Shown here: positions 1 through 8,533 of the stretch, one piece after another
Layout: every line of letters begins with the position of its first letter
Numbering within the stretch: position 1 is the first letter of the stretch
Assembly (NCBI GenBank): GCA_963801195.1
Contig: CAWDDX010000005.1
Span: forward strand, 434,001 to 498,000
DNA length: 64,000 nt
Direction of reading: 5' to 3'
From: SZUA-36 sp963801195
GTDB lineage: Bacteria > Pseudomonadota > Gammaproteobacteria > Xanthomonadales > SZUA-36
Position numbers and translations under genes: made by a program
Notes under the pieces: model-generated
The model's database searches: none
What the model saw: only the letters and a program-made list of their open reading frames with translations
What the model was told of the DNA's origin: nothing

Positions 1-11
1 GCGCTCGTCAT
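1..11 (-). CDS. paaE: Probable first codons of paaE, cut by the window edge
   Basis: An ATG on the minus strand at 11-9 overlaps the stop codon of paaD in a TAATG arrangement, the same junction that joins paaB to paaC. Only three codons (Met-Thr-Ser) are inside the window, so the protein itself cannot be identified. In known phenylacetate operons the gene after paaD is paaE, the NADPH-dependent ferredoxin-type reductase that feeds electrons to the PaaA di-iron centre. The name rests on gene order only. Confidence 0.4.
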
Positions 12-499
12 TACAGGCACTTGAAGTAATCGAAAGGCTCGCGACAGTCCTCGCACTGGTAAAGCGCTTTGCAGGCGGTCGAGCCGAATTCACTGATTTT
101 CCTGACCTCCGTGCTGCGGCACTGCGGACATTCGATTTGACCCTCTGGCGTGTTACAGGTCGTGCTCAGCGGCGGCGCGATGCCATAGGCGCGGAGTTTT
201 TCGCGACCGTCCTGCGTCATCCAGTCGGTGCTCCAGGCCGGGCTCAGCCTTTGCCGTACCACGACCTGTGTGTAACCTGCCGCCGCCAGCGTGGACTCGA
301 TATCCTCGCGCATGGCTTGCATTGCCGGACAACCCGCATAGGTGGGTGTGATGGTGACGTGCACTGTGCCGTCAGCGACCGAAACATCACGTAAAACACC
401 GAGGTCCAGCAGGGTCAGCACGGGAATTTCGGGATCGACCACGCTGCCAAGCAAATCAAAAAGCCTGGCGGTTTCCGGGTTGACAGCGGTCGCTACCAT
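11..499 (-). CDS. paaD: PaaD, assembly factor of phenylacetyl-CoA epoxidase
   Basis: A 162-aa protein with an N-terminal MIP18/DUF59 domain (about residues 10-85, including the VDPEIPVLTLLDLGVLRDV segment) and a C-terminal zinc-ribbon-like pair of Cys motifs (CPQC at 124-127, CEDC at 149-152) that is characteristic of PaaD. PaaD is needed for activity of the epoxidase and is thought to act in Fe/S or di-iron centre maturation rather than catalysis. It is the fourth gene of the paaABCD operon and overlaps the end of paaC by 7 bases, which suggests translational coupling. The ATG at 499 fits the family length. Identification is firm; the exact biochemical role is known only in outline for the family. 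Confidence 0.93.
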   Translation of the reverse strand: MVATAVNPETARLFDLLGSVVDPEIPVLTLLDLGVLRDVSVADGTVHVTITPTYAGCPAMQAMREDIESTLAAAGYTQVVVRQRLSPAWSTDWMTQDGREKLRAYGIAPPLSTTCNTPEGQIECPQCRSTEVRKISEFGSTACKALYQCEDCREPFDYFKCL

Positions 500-1254
500 C
501 GTTGACCGGGGTAGGCGCGTTGCAGGTATTGTAATTCTGCCAGCAGGTATCCGAGGTGTTCGGTGTGAATGCCTTCGCGGCCGCCACCGATGGCCCAGTC
601 GTCTGACGGTATCTCCAGCGTGGCCTGTTTCAAAACCCCGTGAACGGTGGTCACCCAGGCCGGTTTCAGCGCGGCCCGGTCGACCGCGATACCGGCGTCG
701 GCCAAGCGCTTTTCATCATCCGCCATTTGAAACATTTCCGCAGCATAGCCCCAAAGTTCATCAAAGGCTTTCTGTGTGCGCTCGTGGCTCTCTTCCGTGC
801 CGTCGCCCAGCCGTTTGATCCAGTCTTCGCTGCGCCGCAGGTGATAGCGGGACTCCTTGATGGCCTTGGCCGCGATGGCTGCCAGGTTCGGATCGTTTGA
901 GCCGCTGAGTTTTTCGAAAAACGCCATATCAAAAGCATCGACCATCAGTTGCCGCGCCATGGTAAAGGCAAAATCCCCATTGGGGAGTTCATTGATCAGC
1001 AAATTGCGGTACTCGCGGCAGTCTCTTAAGAAAGCAAAATCATCCTCGCCACGGCTCCGGCCTTCCACCTCGGCAGCGTAGGCATAGAACATCCTCGCCC
1101 GGCCGATAAAATCCAACGCGACGTTGGTCAGGGCCAGGTCCTCTTCGAGAAAGGGCCCGTTGCTGCACCATTCTGACAGGCGGTGGCCGAGGGTCAGCGA
1201 GTCGTCGCCGAGCGCAATGCAATAATCAAACAAAGCTTTCTGCCGTGCTTCCAT
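493..1254 (-). CDS. paaC: PaaC, structural subunit of ring-1,2-phenylacetyl-CoA epoxidase
   Basis: A 253-aa ferritin-like helical protein matching PaaC in length and in segments such as LGHRLSEWCSNGPFLEEDLALTN near the N terminus and KESRYHLRRSEDWIKRLGDGTEES around residues 130-155. In E. coli PaaC pairs with PaaA to form the catalytic heterodimer but does not carry the working di-iron site. The start ATG (1254-1252) overlaps the paaB stop in TAATG, so paaB and paaC are coupled. It lies between paaB and paaD in canonical order. Confidence 0.95.
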   Translation of the reverse strand: MEARQKALFDYCIALGDDSLTLGHRLSEWCSNGPFLEEDLALTNVALDFIGRARMFYAYAAEVEGRSRGEDDFAFLRDCREYRNLLINELPNGDFAFTMARQLMVDAFDMAFFEKLSGSNDPNLAAIAAKAIKESRYHLRRSEDWIKRLGDGTEESHERTQKAFDELWGYAAEMFQMADDEKRLADAGIAVDRAALKPAWVTTVHGVLKQATLEIPSDDWAIGGGREGIHTEHLGYLLAELQYLQRAYPGQRW

Positions 1255-1541
1255 TACATGTTGTCCACTTCCTTGGGAAGCTTGAAATGCGTGGCGTGGC
1301 GGTACGGCTTGTCATCCATCGGGTCGCAAAAAGCCTCGACGTCACTTTCCTGCGATGCGGTAATGTCGCTGGATCGGACCACCCATATACTGACACCCTC
1401 GTTGCGGCGCAGGTACACATCACGGGCATATTCCAGGGCCTGCGCAGAATCTTCCGCGTGCAGACTGCCGACGTGGCGGTGATCCAGTCCGCGCCTGGAA
1501 CGTATAAAAACTTCGAACAACGGCAGGTTTTGCTGATTCAT
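1254..1541 (-). CDS. paaB: PaaB, small bridging subunit of phenylacetyl-CoA epoxidase
   Basis: A 95-aa protein with the family signature LFEVFIRSRRGLDHRHVGSL at residues 8-27 and a C-terminal YRHATHFKLPKEV segment. PaaB bridges two PaaAC heterodimers and is required for activity of the epoxidase that converts phenylacetyl-CoA to its ring-1,2-epoxide. The gene starts 15 bases after the paaA stop and ends in a one-base overlap with paaC, so it sits inside a tight operon. Length and order are as in E. coli. Confidence 0.95.
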   Translation of the reverse strand: MNQQNLPLFEVFIRSRRGLDHRHVGSLHAEDSAQALEYARDVYLRRNEGVSIWVVRSSDITASQESDVEAFCDPMDDKPYRHATHFKLPKEVDNM

Positions 1542-1556
1542 TTCAGAACTCCGGTT

Positions 1557-2510
1557 TCAGGCGGCCGATCGCGCCCGGCGTTTTAATTCATGGGCGTGCA
1601 TCGCCTCACGGACCCATTGTCCATCGCGCTGGGCGCGGACGTGGTGTTGCAGACGCTGGCGGTTGCAGGGACCGTCGCCGGCTATGACCCGCATGAATTC
1701 ATCCCAGTCGATTTCGCCAAAGTCATAGGAACCGCGTTCCTCGTTCCATTTCAAATCGGGGTCCGGGATTTTCAGACCGATAAATTCCGCCTGCGGCACG
1801 GTCTGGTCTACAAAACGCTGCCGCAGGACATCGTTGCTTTCCCTTTTCAGTTTCCATTTCATCGACTGGCCGCTGTGCGCCGAATCGGAATCGTGCGGGC
1901 CGAACATCATCAGTGACGGCCACCACCAGCGGTTCAACGAATCCTGTGCCATGGCTTTTTGTTCGGCGCTGCCACGCGCCAGTGCCATGGTTGCATCAAA
2001 ACCCTGGCGTTGATGGAAACTTTCTTCCTTGCAGATGCGGATCATGGCGCGTGCATACGGCCCGTAGGAGGTCCGCTGCAGTGACACCTGGTTGACGATA
2101 GCCGCGCCGTCGACGAGCCAGCCGATCATGCCGATGTCTGCCCATGTCAGGCTCGGGTAATTGAAAATCGATGCGTACTTGGCCTTGCCGTCATGCAGGG
2201 CCTGGACCATCTCTTCACGGCTGGTGCCGAGGGTTTCGGCGGCGCTGTATAAATAAAGACCGTGACCGCACTCATCCTGGATTTTGGCCAACAGGACAAT
2301 TTTGCGATACAGCGTTGGGGCGCGGGTGATCCAGTTGCCCTCCGGCTGCATGCCGATCACTTCCGAGTGCGCGTGCTGCGACATTTGCCTGAGCACGGTT
2401 TTACGGAATGCACCGGGCATCCAGTCCTTTGGTTCGATACGCTCGTCATTGGCAACTTTCTCTTCGAAGGCAGCCAACCGGGCATCCGCCGGGGTCAGGT
2501 TTTCAGTCAT
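1557..2510 (-). CDS. paaA: PaaA, catalytic di-iron subunit of phenylacetyl-CoA epoxidase
   Basis: A 317-aa ferritin-like monooxygenase subunit. Visible metal-ligand motifs are Glu50 (in HSEVIGMQ), Glu80-x-x-His83 (DECGHG) and Glu163-x-x-His166 (EESFHQ), the pattern expected for the PaaA di-iron centre. PaaA, with PaaBC and the reductase PaaE, uses O2 to epoxidise the aromatic ring of phenylacetyl-CoA, the committing step of aerobic phenylacetate degradation in the cytoplasm. It is the first gene of the minus-strand paaABCD operon. The upstream region 2511-2600 is AT-rich and holds an inverted repeat that could be an operator. No regulator gene (paaX, paaR) is adjacent. Confidence 0.96.
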   Translation of the reverse strand: MTENLTPADARLAAFEEKVANDERIEPKDWMPGAFRKTVLRQMSQHAHSEVIGMQPEGNWITRAPTLYRKIVLLAKIQDECGHGLYLYSAAETLGTSREEMVQALHDGKAKYASIFNYPSLTWADIGMIGWLVDGAAIVNQVSLQRTSYGPYARAMIRICKEESFHQRQGFDATMALARGSAEQKAMAQDSLNRWWWPSLMMFGPHDSDSAHSGQSMKWKLKRESNDVLRQRFVDQTVPQAEFIGLKIPDPDLKWNEERGSYDFGEIDWDEFMRVIAGDGPCNRQRLQHHVRAQRDGQWVREAMHAHELKRRARSAA

Positions 2511-2555
2511 ATGTTCAGCCAGGGTTTAAACTTGAAGTTTCAGCTTGAAATGTAA

Positions 2556-2569
2556 ATATCAATCGATAT
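2556..2569. promoter_or_regulatory. Inverted repeat upstream of paaA, possible operator
   Basis: ATATC and GATAT arms separated by four bases lie about 46-59 bases upstream of the paaA start in an AT-rich stretch. The position suits an operator or promoter element for paaABCD. No known PaaX or PaaR consensus is recognised, and short AT-rich palindromes occur by chance, so this is only a candidate. Confidence 0.25.
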
Positions 2570-2717
2570 AAATACTACAGTAAATAATGTTTAAGTGTAC
2601 CACCTCCGGGGCGTGCCAATCGTGCGCGGGCCGGGGCTGTTCACTATACTTGGTGTTTCCTGGTGCGAATATCCAGACCCGTCATGGGATGCGGGTTCAA
2701 AACGAGGCTTGTTACCT

Positions 2718-2909
2718 ATGCATGATTTGTTGGAAGAAACCGTGTCGTGCCCCTATTGCGGTGAACGTCTTGATGTTTTGCTGGATCCCTCGGTTCCCAG
2801 GCAGAATTACATCGAAGATTGCCAGGTCTGTTGCCAGCCGATTGTTTTTGATGTCACGGTTTTCGATAACGGCGAAGCCAGCGTTTTTGTCAGGAGTGAA
2901 AGCGAATAG
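2718..2909 (+). CDS. CPXCG-motif cysteine-rich zinc-ribbon-like small protein
   Basis: A 63-aa protein starting MHDLLEETVSCPYCGERLDV, with CPYCG at residues 11-15 and a second Cys cluster CQVCC at 35-39. This is the layout of the widespread proteobacterial CPXCG-motif small-protein family, which probably binds one zinc ion. The molecular function is unknown. The ATG at 2718 is chosen because the family begins just before the CPxCG motif; the upstream in-frame ATG at 2595 would add 41 unlike residues. It lies divergent from paaA with no close downstream partner. Confidence 0.8.
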   Translation: MHDLLEETVSCPYCGERLDVLLDPSVPRQNYIEDCQVCCQPIVFDVTVFDNGEASVFVRSESE

Positions 2910-3376
2910 AGCCGGACTTTGGATCGTTTTGTATGTGAAGAACCTAATAGCCATATACAGCCATATAAAAGCTGGACAGCAACATTTAATTCCCCGGCCT
3001 GAAAACGCTTAGACAGGATCAGGTTTTATTCCAGGTCCAGGTTCCAGGTTGCCTGAGACCGTCGGATTCAAACGATTTGCAAGCCACAAGCCCTGAAATT
3101 TTCAAAGCCACTTCTCAACTTCTCGATGAATTTGGTGCGGACTGAATTTTAAACCGGTGTCGATCGGGTAGATTCCGTCGGGAAAAGTTGTGGCAGTCCG
3201 TGTTCTTGCCGATTTTAATGTAATGATTAATGTAAAAATGCAATTAATAATGTACAGTTCTACATCAATTGAATTTAAGAGCTATTTCACGATTTACAGT
3301 GCCGCTTGATAAGTCAACACTCCAAATTAATTGGGTCGGCGAATAGCAATGTTGGCTGTATAAAAGGAGATCAGGA
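2910..3376. other. Intergenic region upstream of the multihaem gene
   Basis: I see no convincing coding region in these 467 bases. The stretch from about 3200 is AT-rich and probably carries the promoter of the following gene. An AGGAG ribosome-binding site lies directly before its ATG (3365-3369). No RNA gene was recognised. Confidence 0.5.
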
Positions 3377-5929
3377 ATGAAAAAATTATCATGGTGGACG
3401 AAGGCAAATGTGATGCCTTTGTTCGGCTTGCTTATCACGATCGCAGTTCTGACGAGTTGGACGTCCGAATCATGGGCGTATTCGGACTACGCTTCAGGCT
3501 GCGATACCTGTCACGGCGATTTCACTGCGAGCACTTACACTTCACCTTCAGGTGGGCCAAGCTGGCCTGACGGTCTCCACAATACCCATCGAACGACCAT
3601 GTTGAACGGAGACTGCGCTACCTGTCACGCGGCCTCCGGCGGTTTTAGCCCGGTTGTCCTCGACTCGTCAGGCGGAGGATCAGGCCTCTCGGCGATTTCC
3701 TGTGTTGGTTGCCACGGCAGAAATGAAGACAGCGGCAATGACAGCATATCCGGCGGTATTGGTGCGGGCTTACGCCAACATCATACAGACGCCGGCGTAA
3801 CGGGCTGCGTGGCTTGTCACACTGACGCATCGCCCGCGAATTACACGCCCGTGGGTGAGGATATACTCCCCGATTACTACGCGAATCCGGGTACCGGCCA
3901 CCCGGCAATGCCTACGGACTCCTGTAACCCTTCGGGTTCAGAAAATTTTGCAGGTACAACTTTAGGATTGGATAACGATGGTGACGGCGTTTACGATACC
4001 GCCGATTCCGACTGTATGGTGGCTGCTCTCACCTATTCTGTCGGCGGAAGTGTCTCCGGCCTGACAGGCACAGGTCTTGCACTGCAAAACAACGGTGCCG
4101 ATACATTGGCGGTTGCCGCCAACGGTGCGTTTACCTTCGCCACGGAATTGACCCAAGGCAGTGCTTATGCGGTGACGGTATCGACTCAGCCCACGGGTCA
4201 GACCTGTACGGTCAGCAATGGTAGCGGAACGATCGGCACGGCCGATGTAAGCGATGTCGCCGTGAGCTGCGTAGACGTTGTTGTTCCCACCTATTCTGTT
4301 GGCGGAACTGTCTCCGGCCTGACAGGCACTGGTCTTGCACTGCAAAACAACGGTGCCGATACATTGGCGGTTGCCGCTGCCGGTGCGTTTACCTTCGCCA
4401 CGGAATTGACCCAAGGCAGTGCTTATGCGGTGACGGTATCGACTCAGCCCACGGGTCAGACCTGTTCGGTCAGCAACGGTAGCGGAACGATCGGCACGGC
4501 CGATGTAAGCGATGTCGCCGTGAGCTGCGTAGACGTTGTTGTTCCCACCTATTCTGTTGGCGGAACTGTCTCCGGCCTGACAGGCACTGGTCTTGCACTG
4601 CAAAACAACGGTGCCGATACATTGGCGGTTGCCGCTGATGGTGCGTTTACCTTCGCCACGGAATTGCCACAAGGCAGTGCTTATGCGGTGACGGTATCGA
4701 CCCAACCCACGGGTCAGACCTGTTCGGTCAGCAACGGTAGCGGAACGATCGGCACGGCCGATGTAAGCAATGTCGCCGTGAGCTGCGTAGACGTTGTTGG
4801 TCCCACTTATTCTGTTGGCGGAAGTGTCTCCGGCCTGACAGGCACTGGTCTTGCACTGCAAAACAACGGTGCCGATACACTGGCGGTTGCCGCTGATGGT
4901 GCGTTTACCTTCGCCACGGAGTTGACACAAGGCAGTGCTTATGCGGTGACGGTATCGACCCAGCCCACGGGTCAAACCTGTTCGGTCAGCAATGGCAGCG
5001 GTACGATCGGCACGGCTGATGTAAGCAATGTCGCCGTGAGCTGCGTGGCTGTTGCCACCTATTCTGTCGGCGGAACTGTCTCCGGCCTGACAGGCACTGG
5101 TCTTGCACTGCAGAACAACGGTGCCGATACACTGGCGGTTGCTGCTGATGGTGCGTTTACCTTCGCCACGGAGTTGACACAAGGCAGTGCTTATGCGGTG
5201 ACGGTATCGTCTCAGCCCACGGGTCAGACCTGTTCGGTCAGCAACGGCAGCGGTACGATCGGCACGGCTGATGTAAGCGATGTCGCCGTGAGCTGCGTGG
5301 CTGTTGTCACCTATTCTGTCGGCGGAACTGTCTCCGGCTTGGCAGGCACTGGACTTATCTTGCGCAACAACGGTATTGATCCATTGGCGGTTGACGCTGC
5401 CGGTGCGTTTACCTTCGCCACGGAATTGACACAAGGCAGTGCTTATGCGGTGACGGTAGCGACACAGCCCGCGGGTCAGACCTGTACGGTCAGCAATGGC
5501 AGCGGAACGATCGGCACGGCCGATGTGACAAATGTCACCGTGGCCTGCGTGACGACGGGTGCCGGCTATTCTGTCGGCGGAACTGTCTCCGGCTTGACAG
5601 GCACTGGACTGGTATTGCGAAACAATGGTACCGATTCGTTGCCGGTTGCCGCTGATGGCACGTTTACCTTCGCCACGGAACTGGAAGAAGGCGATACTTA
5701 TTTTGTCAGGGTCGCAGTTCAGCCCCGGGAACAGGTTTGTTGGGTCACCAATGGTAGCGGAACGATCGGCACGGCCGATGTGAGTAATATCACCGTTACC
5801 TGTGTAGACGGTGTGCCAAGACAGCCGCTAAATGAAGACGCAATTCCCACAATGTCTACATGGGCGCTGATAGTGTTATCAATGCTTCTTGGATTGATGG
5901 CATACATATATAGAAGGCGACTGTTCTAA
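3377..5929 (+). CDS. Secreted tetrahaem c-type cytochrome-like protein with seven tandem repeats and IPTL-CTERM anchor
   Basis: An 850-aa exported protein. A signal peptide covers residues 1-34 (hydrophobic stretch about 13-27, cleavage after SWA). Four haem c motifs follow: CDTCH 42-46, CATCH 80-84, CVGCH 109-113 and CVACH 144-148. A calcium-binding-like DNDGDGVYDTADSD segment is at about 199-212. Seven ~85-aa repeats (about 220-812) each begin SVGG(T/S)VSGL and carry two conserved Cys (QTC and VSC or VAC). The C terminus IPTMSTWALIV, a hydrophobic helix and then YRRRLF match the IPTL-CTERM sorting signal. The N-terminal part should bind haem in the periplasm or on the surface; the repeats look like a stalk or adhesive array. 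No enzymatic domain is recognised and the electron-transfer partner is unknown. Start supported by AGGAG eight bases upstream. It is monocistronic, ending at a strong terminator. Confidence 0.85.
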   Translation: MKKLSWWTKANVMPLFGLLITIAVLTSWTSESWAYSDYASGCDTCHGDFTASTYTSPSGGPSWPDGLHNTHRTTMLNGDCATCHAASGGFSPVVLDSSGGGSGLSAISCVGCHGRNEDSGNDSISGGIGAGLRQHHTDAGVTGCVACHTDASPANYTPVGEDILPDYYANPGTGHPAMPTDSCNPSGSENFAGTTLGLDNDGDGVYDTADSDCMVAALTYSVGGSVSGLTGTGLALQNNGADTLAVAANGAFTFATELTQGSAYAVTVSTQPTGQTCTVSNGSGTIGTADVSDVAVSCVDVVVPTYSVGGTVSGLTGTGLALQNNGADTLAVAAAGAFTFATELTQGSAYAVTVSTQPTGQTCSVSNGSGTIGTADVSDVAVSCVDVVVPTYSVGGTVSGLTGTGLALQNNGADTLAVAADGAFTFATELPQGSAYAVTVSTQPTGQTCSVSNGSGTIGTADVSNVAVSCVDVVGPTYSVGGSVSGLTGTGLALQNNGADTLAVAADGAFTFATELTQGSAYAVTVSTQPTGQTCSVSNGSGTIGTADVSNVAVSCVAVATYSVGGTVSGLTGTGLALQNNGADTLAVAADGAFTFATELTQGSAYAVTVSSQPTGQTCSVSNGSGTIGTADVSDVAVSCVAVVTYSVGGTVSGLAGTGLILRNNGIDPLAVDAAGAFTFATELTQGSAYAVTVATQPAGQTCTVSNGSGTIGTADVTNVTVACVTTGAGYSVGGTVSGLTGTGLVLRNNGTDSLPVAADGTFTFATELEEGDTYFVRVAVQPREQVCWVTNGSGTIGTADVSNITVTCVDGVPRQPLNEDAIPTMSTWALIVLSMLLGLMAYIYRRRLF
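4034..5812 (+). repeat. Seven tandem in-gene repeats of 252-258 bp
   Basis: Copies begin at 4034, 4292, 4550, 4808, 5060, 5312 and 5567, at the Tyr codon of YSVGG. Spacings are 258, 258, 258, 252, 252 and 255 bp, all multiples of three, so the frame is kept. Copies 1-5 are nearly identical at DNA level; copies 6 and 7 have diverged (for example LILRNNG and LVLRNNG replacing LALQNNG). This pattern fits repeated unequal exchange within the array. Confidence 0.95.
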
Positions 5930-5951
5930 AAGTTCAGCAGTTCGTTGAAGC

Positions 5952-5984
5952 AAGAAGGGTCACTGCAGTGACCCTTCTTTTTTT
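5952..5984 (+). terminator. Rho-independent terminator of the multihaem gene
   Basis: A perfect 28-base palindrome (arms 5952-5965 and 5966-5979, GAAGGGTCACTG pairing with CAGTGACCCTTC) runs into a T tract ending at 5984, starting 23 bases after the stop codon. The reverse direction lacks a matching T tract, so it should act mainly on the plus strand. Confidence 0.9.
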
Positions 5985-6186
5985 GGCAGAATCTTTTCCG
6001 GAACAGGCAACGCCGGGAACAATCAAGGCTGCCAATTTCAATCTCCTTGACGAACAGGTGTTGGCTGGATTTTAAAACGGTGGCGTTTGAGGTGTTGCCC
6101 CTGGGAAAAGTGATGGCTGTCCATATTCTCCGCCGTCCATACTCTCCATATTCTCCCCTGTTATTCTTCCTTGTCCGTGTTCATTG

Positions 6187-6936
6187 TCAGCGTTTGCTCG
6201 CAACGATAAAGCGCAGACTCCAGGCCAGGTTGATTTTTCCGGGACCGGCCATATACCCGAGTATGTCCTCTATACCCCGGGCGACGGATTCCGGTTCAGC
6301 AAGATCGATACCAAAAAGCAGTTTGCAGTAAATGCCCATGTCGGCCCTGGTCTCAAATGACCAGGGGATCTTGATAATCTCATCGCTGTGAATCTGCAAT
6401 CCACAGGCGCTGATCTCGTCGGCGGTCGTTCCGTCAAGGAATATGCCTTCATGGCCCATGCTGTTGTGCTGGTGCACAAACTCATTCAAAAACCTGTCGA
6501 CGCGGGTGCCAGTTTCGGCATCTGCGATGATGAAGCGGCCACCCGGTTTCAGTATCCTCGCGACCTCGCGAAAGAATTTTGACTTGTCTTGCAGGTGATG
6601 GGATCCAGCCACGTTGATACATACATCCACGCTGTCGTTTTCAATCGCAATATTATCCAGCGGTGACAGTATTACCCGGTCGTGCTCACCCATTGGGCAG
6701 TGTCCGGTGAAGTCGGGAGCGGTTTCGACGGCGAGGTAGTGCTGAATGTCTTCGGGCAAGTAGCCGCGAAGGTAGGCACCACCCGATGGCGCATCACAGA
6801 TGACATCTCCGCTCTTCACACCAGCACGTTCCACCGTCAGCCGGAATTCACGCTCGCGGGCGGCAGGGTATAGCTCCATCGCCTTTTGGTAGGCATCGGC
6901 GCGCTTGCTGAAAATCTGTTCATAGGTTTGAAACAT
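6187..6936 (-). CDS. Class I SAM-dependent methyltransferase
   Basis: A 249-aa Rossmann-fold methyltransferase of the Methyltransf_11/25 type. Motif I appears as CDAPSGGAYLRGYL (48-61), a variant of the usual DxGxGxG with DAPSGG. The later part includes DSVDVCINVAGSHHLQDKSK and the post-motif segment REVARILKPGGRFIIAD typical of the family. The substrate cannot be read from sequence. It is divergent from the ATP-grasp gene at 7175 across a 238-base AT-rich gap and is the left member of a five-gene accessory locus, so a small-molecule tailoring role is plausible but inferred. ATG at 6936 is the only good start. Confidence 0.85.
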   Translation of the reverse strand: MFQTYEQIFSKRADAYQKAMELYPAAREREFRLTVERAGVKSGDVICDAPSGGAYLRGYLPEDIQHYLAVETAPDFTGHCPMGEHDRVILSPLDNIAIENDSVDVCINVAGSHHLQDKSKFFREVARILKPGGRFIIADAETGTRVDRFLNEFVHQHNSMGHEGIFLDGTTADEISACGLQIHSDEIIKIPWSFETRADMGIYCKLLFGIDLAEPESVARGIEDILGYMAGPGKINLAWSLRFIVASKR

Positions 6937-7174
6937 AAAGCACGCATGAATGGCAATAACAAGTTGTGATTATAGTTATTTAGACGCGTAACAGGAGGAT
7001 TGACCACGCACTTTCCGATAGAAAGCGGTTTGCCCGATCGCGACCGGACAGGGCCGGTGTAGTCGAAAAGCGAATATTGCAGCTTGTTCTCTTTGAATCG
7101 ATTATCGATAATTCATACTCAATACAATTGTCTTCTGGCACATTGCCTATAGGAATGAGAACAGGAATTTTTTA

Positions 7175-8038
7175 ATGTCTTCGAGTTTGCGGATCGCCAT
7201 CATTACACACTCGATCGATACTTTTCATGGCAGTTCTTACCTGCTGCATAAAATGTGCGACGTGTGGCAATCCAGCGGCCATGATATCGTAATTATCAAG
7301 GGACCCGAACCAGACCTTCCGGAAGCAGACCTGGCTATATTGCATACTGATATCACCGCGATCGGAGAGGACTATGACAGGATTATCGATCACTACCCCA
7401 TGGTCATCAATGGTCGAGCCAGGGATATCTCGAAACATGTTTTTAGCAGCTTGATTGTTGACCGGGATAGCAAATATAACGGGCCTGTTATCGTCAAGAC
7501 CAACGCAAATTTTGGCGGTATGCGGGAGCGCCAGGAGAAAATTTTAAGCGGTGACCATCAAGCCAATATTGATATTCAGCGCCCGTGGCGCAAGGTTGAA
7601 TGGCTGGAAGAATACCCGACGTTCAACACTTTGCGCGAAGTGCCACCGGGTGTTTGGCGCAACGACAAACTGGTGGTCGAGAAATTTCTCACACAGCTTA
7701 ATGAGTCTGGTGAGTACCTGTTAAAAATCTGGGTGTTTTTCGGGCACCAGGAACTCTACTACCAATGTGTTTCAGACGAACCGGTTATTAAAAGTCACAA
7801 CACCAAGCGCAGGGAGTTTCTCGATCCAAACGACCTGCCGGATTCCTTGCGCGAGACGCGTTCAAAACTGGGTTTTGATTTTGGCAAGTTCGATTTTTCA
7901 ATTGCTGATGGCGGGGCTGCACTCTTCGATATCAACCGCACACCAGGGAGTGCCAGGAATGTCGCCAAAGAGGACGAGGCTTCGGAGAGAATTCGCAGGC
8001 TGAGCACCGGTCTCGAACATTTCACTGATCAACTTTGA
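7175..8038 (+). CDS. ATP-grasp-like ligase of unknown substrate
   Basis: A 287-aa protein with an N-terminal alpha/beta domain (LRIAIITHSIDTFHGSSYLL) and ATP-grasp features: GPVIVKTNANFGGM at about 103-116 as the nucleotide-binding lysine strand, KLVVEKFLTQ near 168-177 as the hinge, and FDFSIADGGAALFDINRTPG near 240-259 as the metal-binding strand with terminal Asp/Asn. ATP-grasp enzymes join a carboxylate to an amine or thiol through an acyl-phosphate. The family is too diverse to assign the substrate. Start: AGGA eight bases upstream of ATG 7175. The stop overlaps the zone of the next gene, so the pair is likely co-transcribed. Confidence 0.75.
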   Translation: MSSSLRIAIITHSIDTFHGSSYLLHKMCDVWQSSGHDIVIIKGPEPDLPEADLAILHTDITAIGEDYDRIIDHYPMVINGRARDISKHVFSSLIVDRDSKYNGPVIVKTNANFGGMRERQEKILSGDHQANIDIQRPWRKVEWLEEYPTFNTLREVPPGVWRNDKLVVEKFLTQLNESGEYLLKIWVFFGHQELYYQCVSDEPVIKSHNTKRREFLDPNDLPDSLRETRSKLGFDFGKFDFSIADGGAALFDINRTPGSARNVAKEDEASERIRRLSTGLEHFTDQL

Positions 8039-8049
8039 CGGTAACATCC

Positions 8050-8514
8050 ATGAACCCGATACCCGAATTGCAGCTCGACAATCAACAGGTTTCCGATCTC
8101 TCCTCCGTATACATCGACGAGGGGGTCAAGAAAGATTGCTGGGAGATTCTCGAGGTTGATATCTCGGACAATTTACTCATGGCACGCTTGAGGATGACTT
8201 CATTTTTTGTTTCACCAACAGATCCGGAGGGATTTCACCTTACGATCTTTTCGACACAGGAGTTTCTTGCACAGCTGGCAAATATCTATTTGCACGTGCT
8301 GGAAGGCTACACCGTCAAAAGCAGGGAAACCTGGATGCGGGAATGCAATATCACCAGTCGGGCGACCATCCGTGACCCGGAAAACATCATGGTAGAAATG
8401 GATTTTTTTGGCAGGAAGAAACTGGGAGATACGCTGATCTGCATGGCCAGATGTCGTGTGTATGACGATCAGGAAGGTCTGTTTACCGCAAAACTCAAGG
8501 GTCTGCTTCGTTAA
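8050..8514 (+). CDS. Hotdog-fold protein, possibly FcoT-like acyl thioesterase
   Basis: A 154-aa protein beginning MNPIPELQLDNQQ. The pattern of a long central helix (FSTQEFLAQLANIYLHVLEG) followed by beta strands ending in CRVYDDQEGLFTAKLKGLL is that of a hotdog fold. By eye it resembles the FcoT-type thioesterases of mycobacterial Rv0098 and the ScoD proteins of isonitrile pathways, including a Glu in the central helix, but similarity is weak. If so it would act on an acyl-CoA or acyl-ACP. ATG at 8050 is preferred; a TTG at 8035 overlapping the previous stop is the alternative. It follows the ATP-grasp gene and converges with the P450 gene 19 bases downstream. Confidence 0.6.
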   Translation: MNPIPELQLDNQQVSDLSSVYIDEGVKKDCWEILEVDISDNLLMARLRMTSFFVSPTDPEGFHLTIFSTQEFLAQLANIYLHVLEGYTVKSRETWMRECNITSRATIRDPENIMVEMDFFGRKKLGDTLICMARCRVYDDQEGLFTAKLKGLLR

Positions 8515-8533
8515 TTCCGGGTGCTTTCACCAT

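Noticed and set aside
3962..5434. 490-codon minus-strand open frame inside the multihaem repeat gene
   Set aside because: It is a mirror of the tandem repeats: absence of stops in one repeat unit is copied into all of them. The plus-strand gene has a ribosome site, signal peptide and sorting signal, while the antisense frame has none.
4034..5812. Tandem repeats that could be read as a CRISPR-like array
   Set aside because: Unit length is about 255 bp, there is no repeat/spacer alternation, and the units are translated in one frame.
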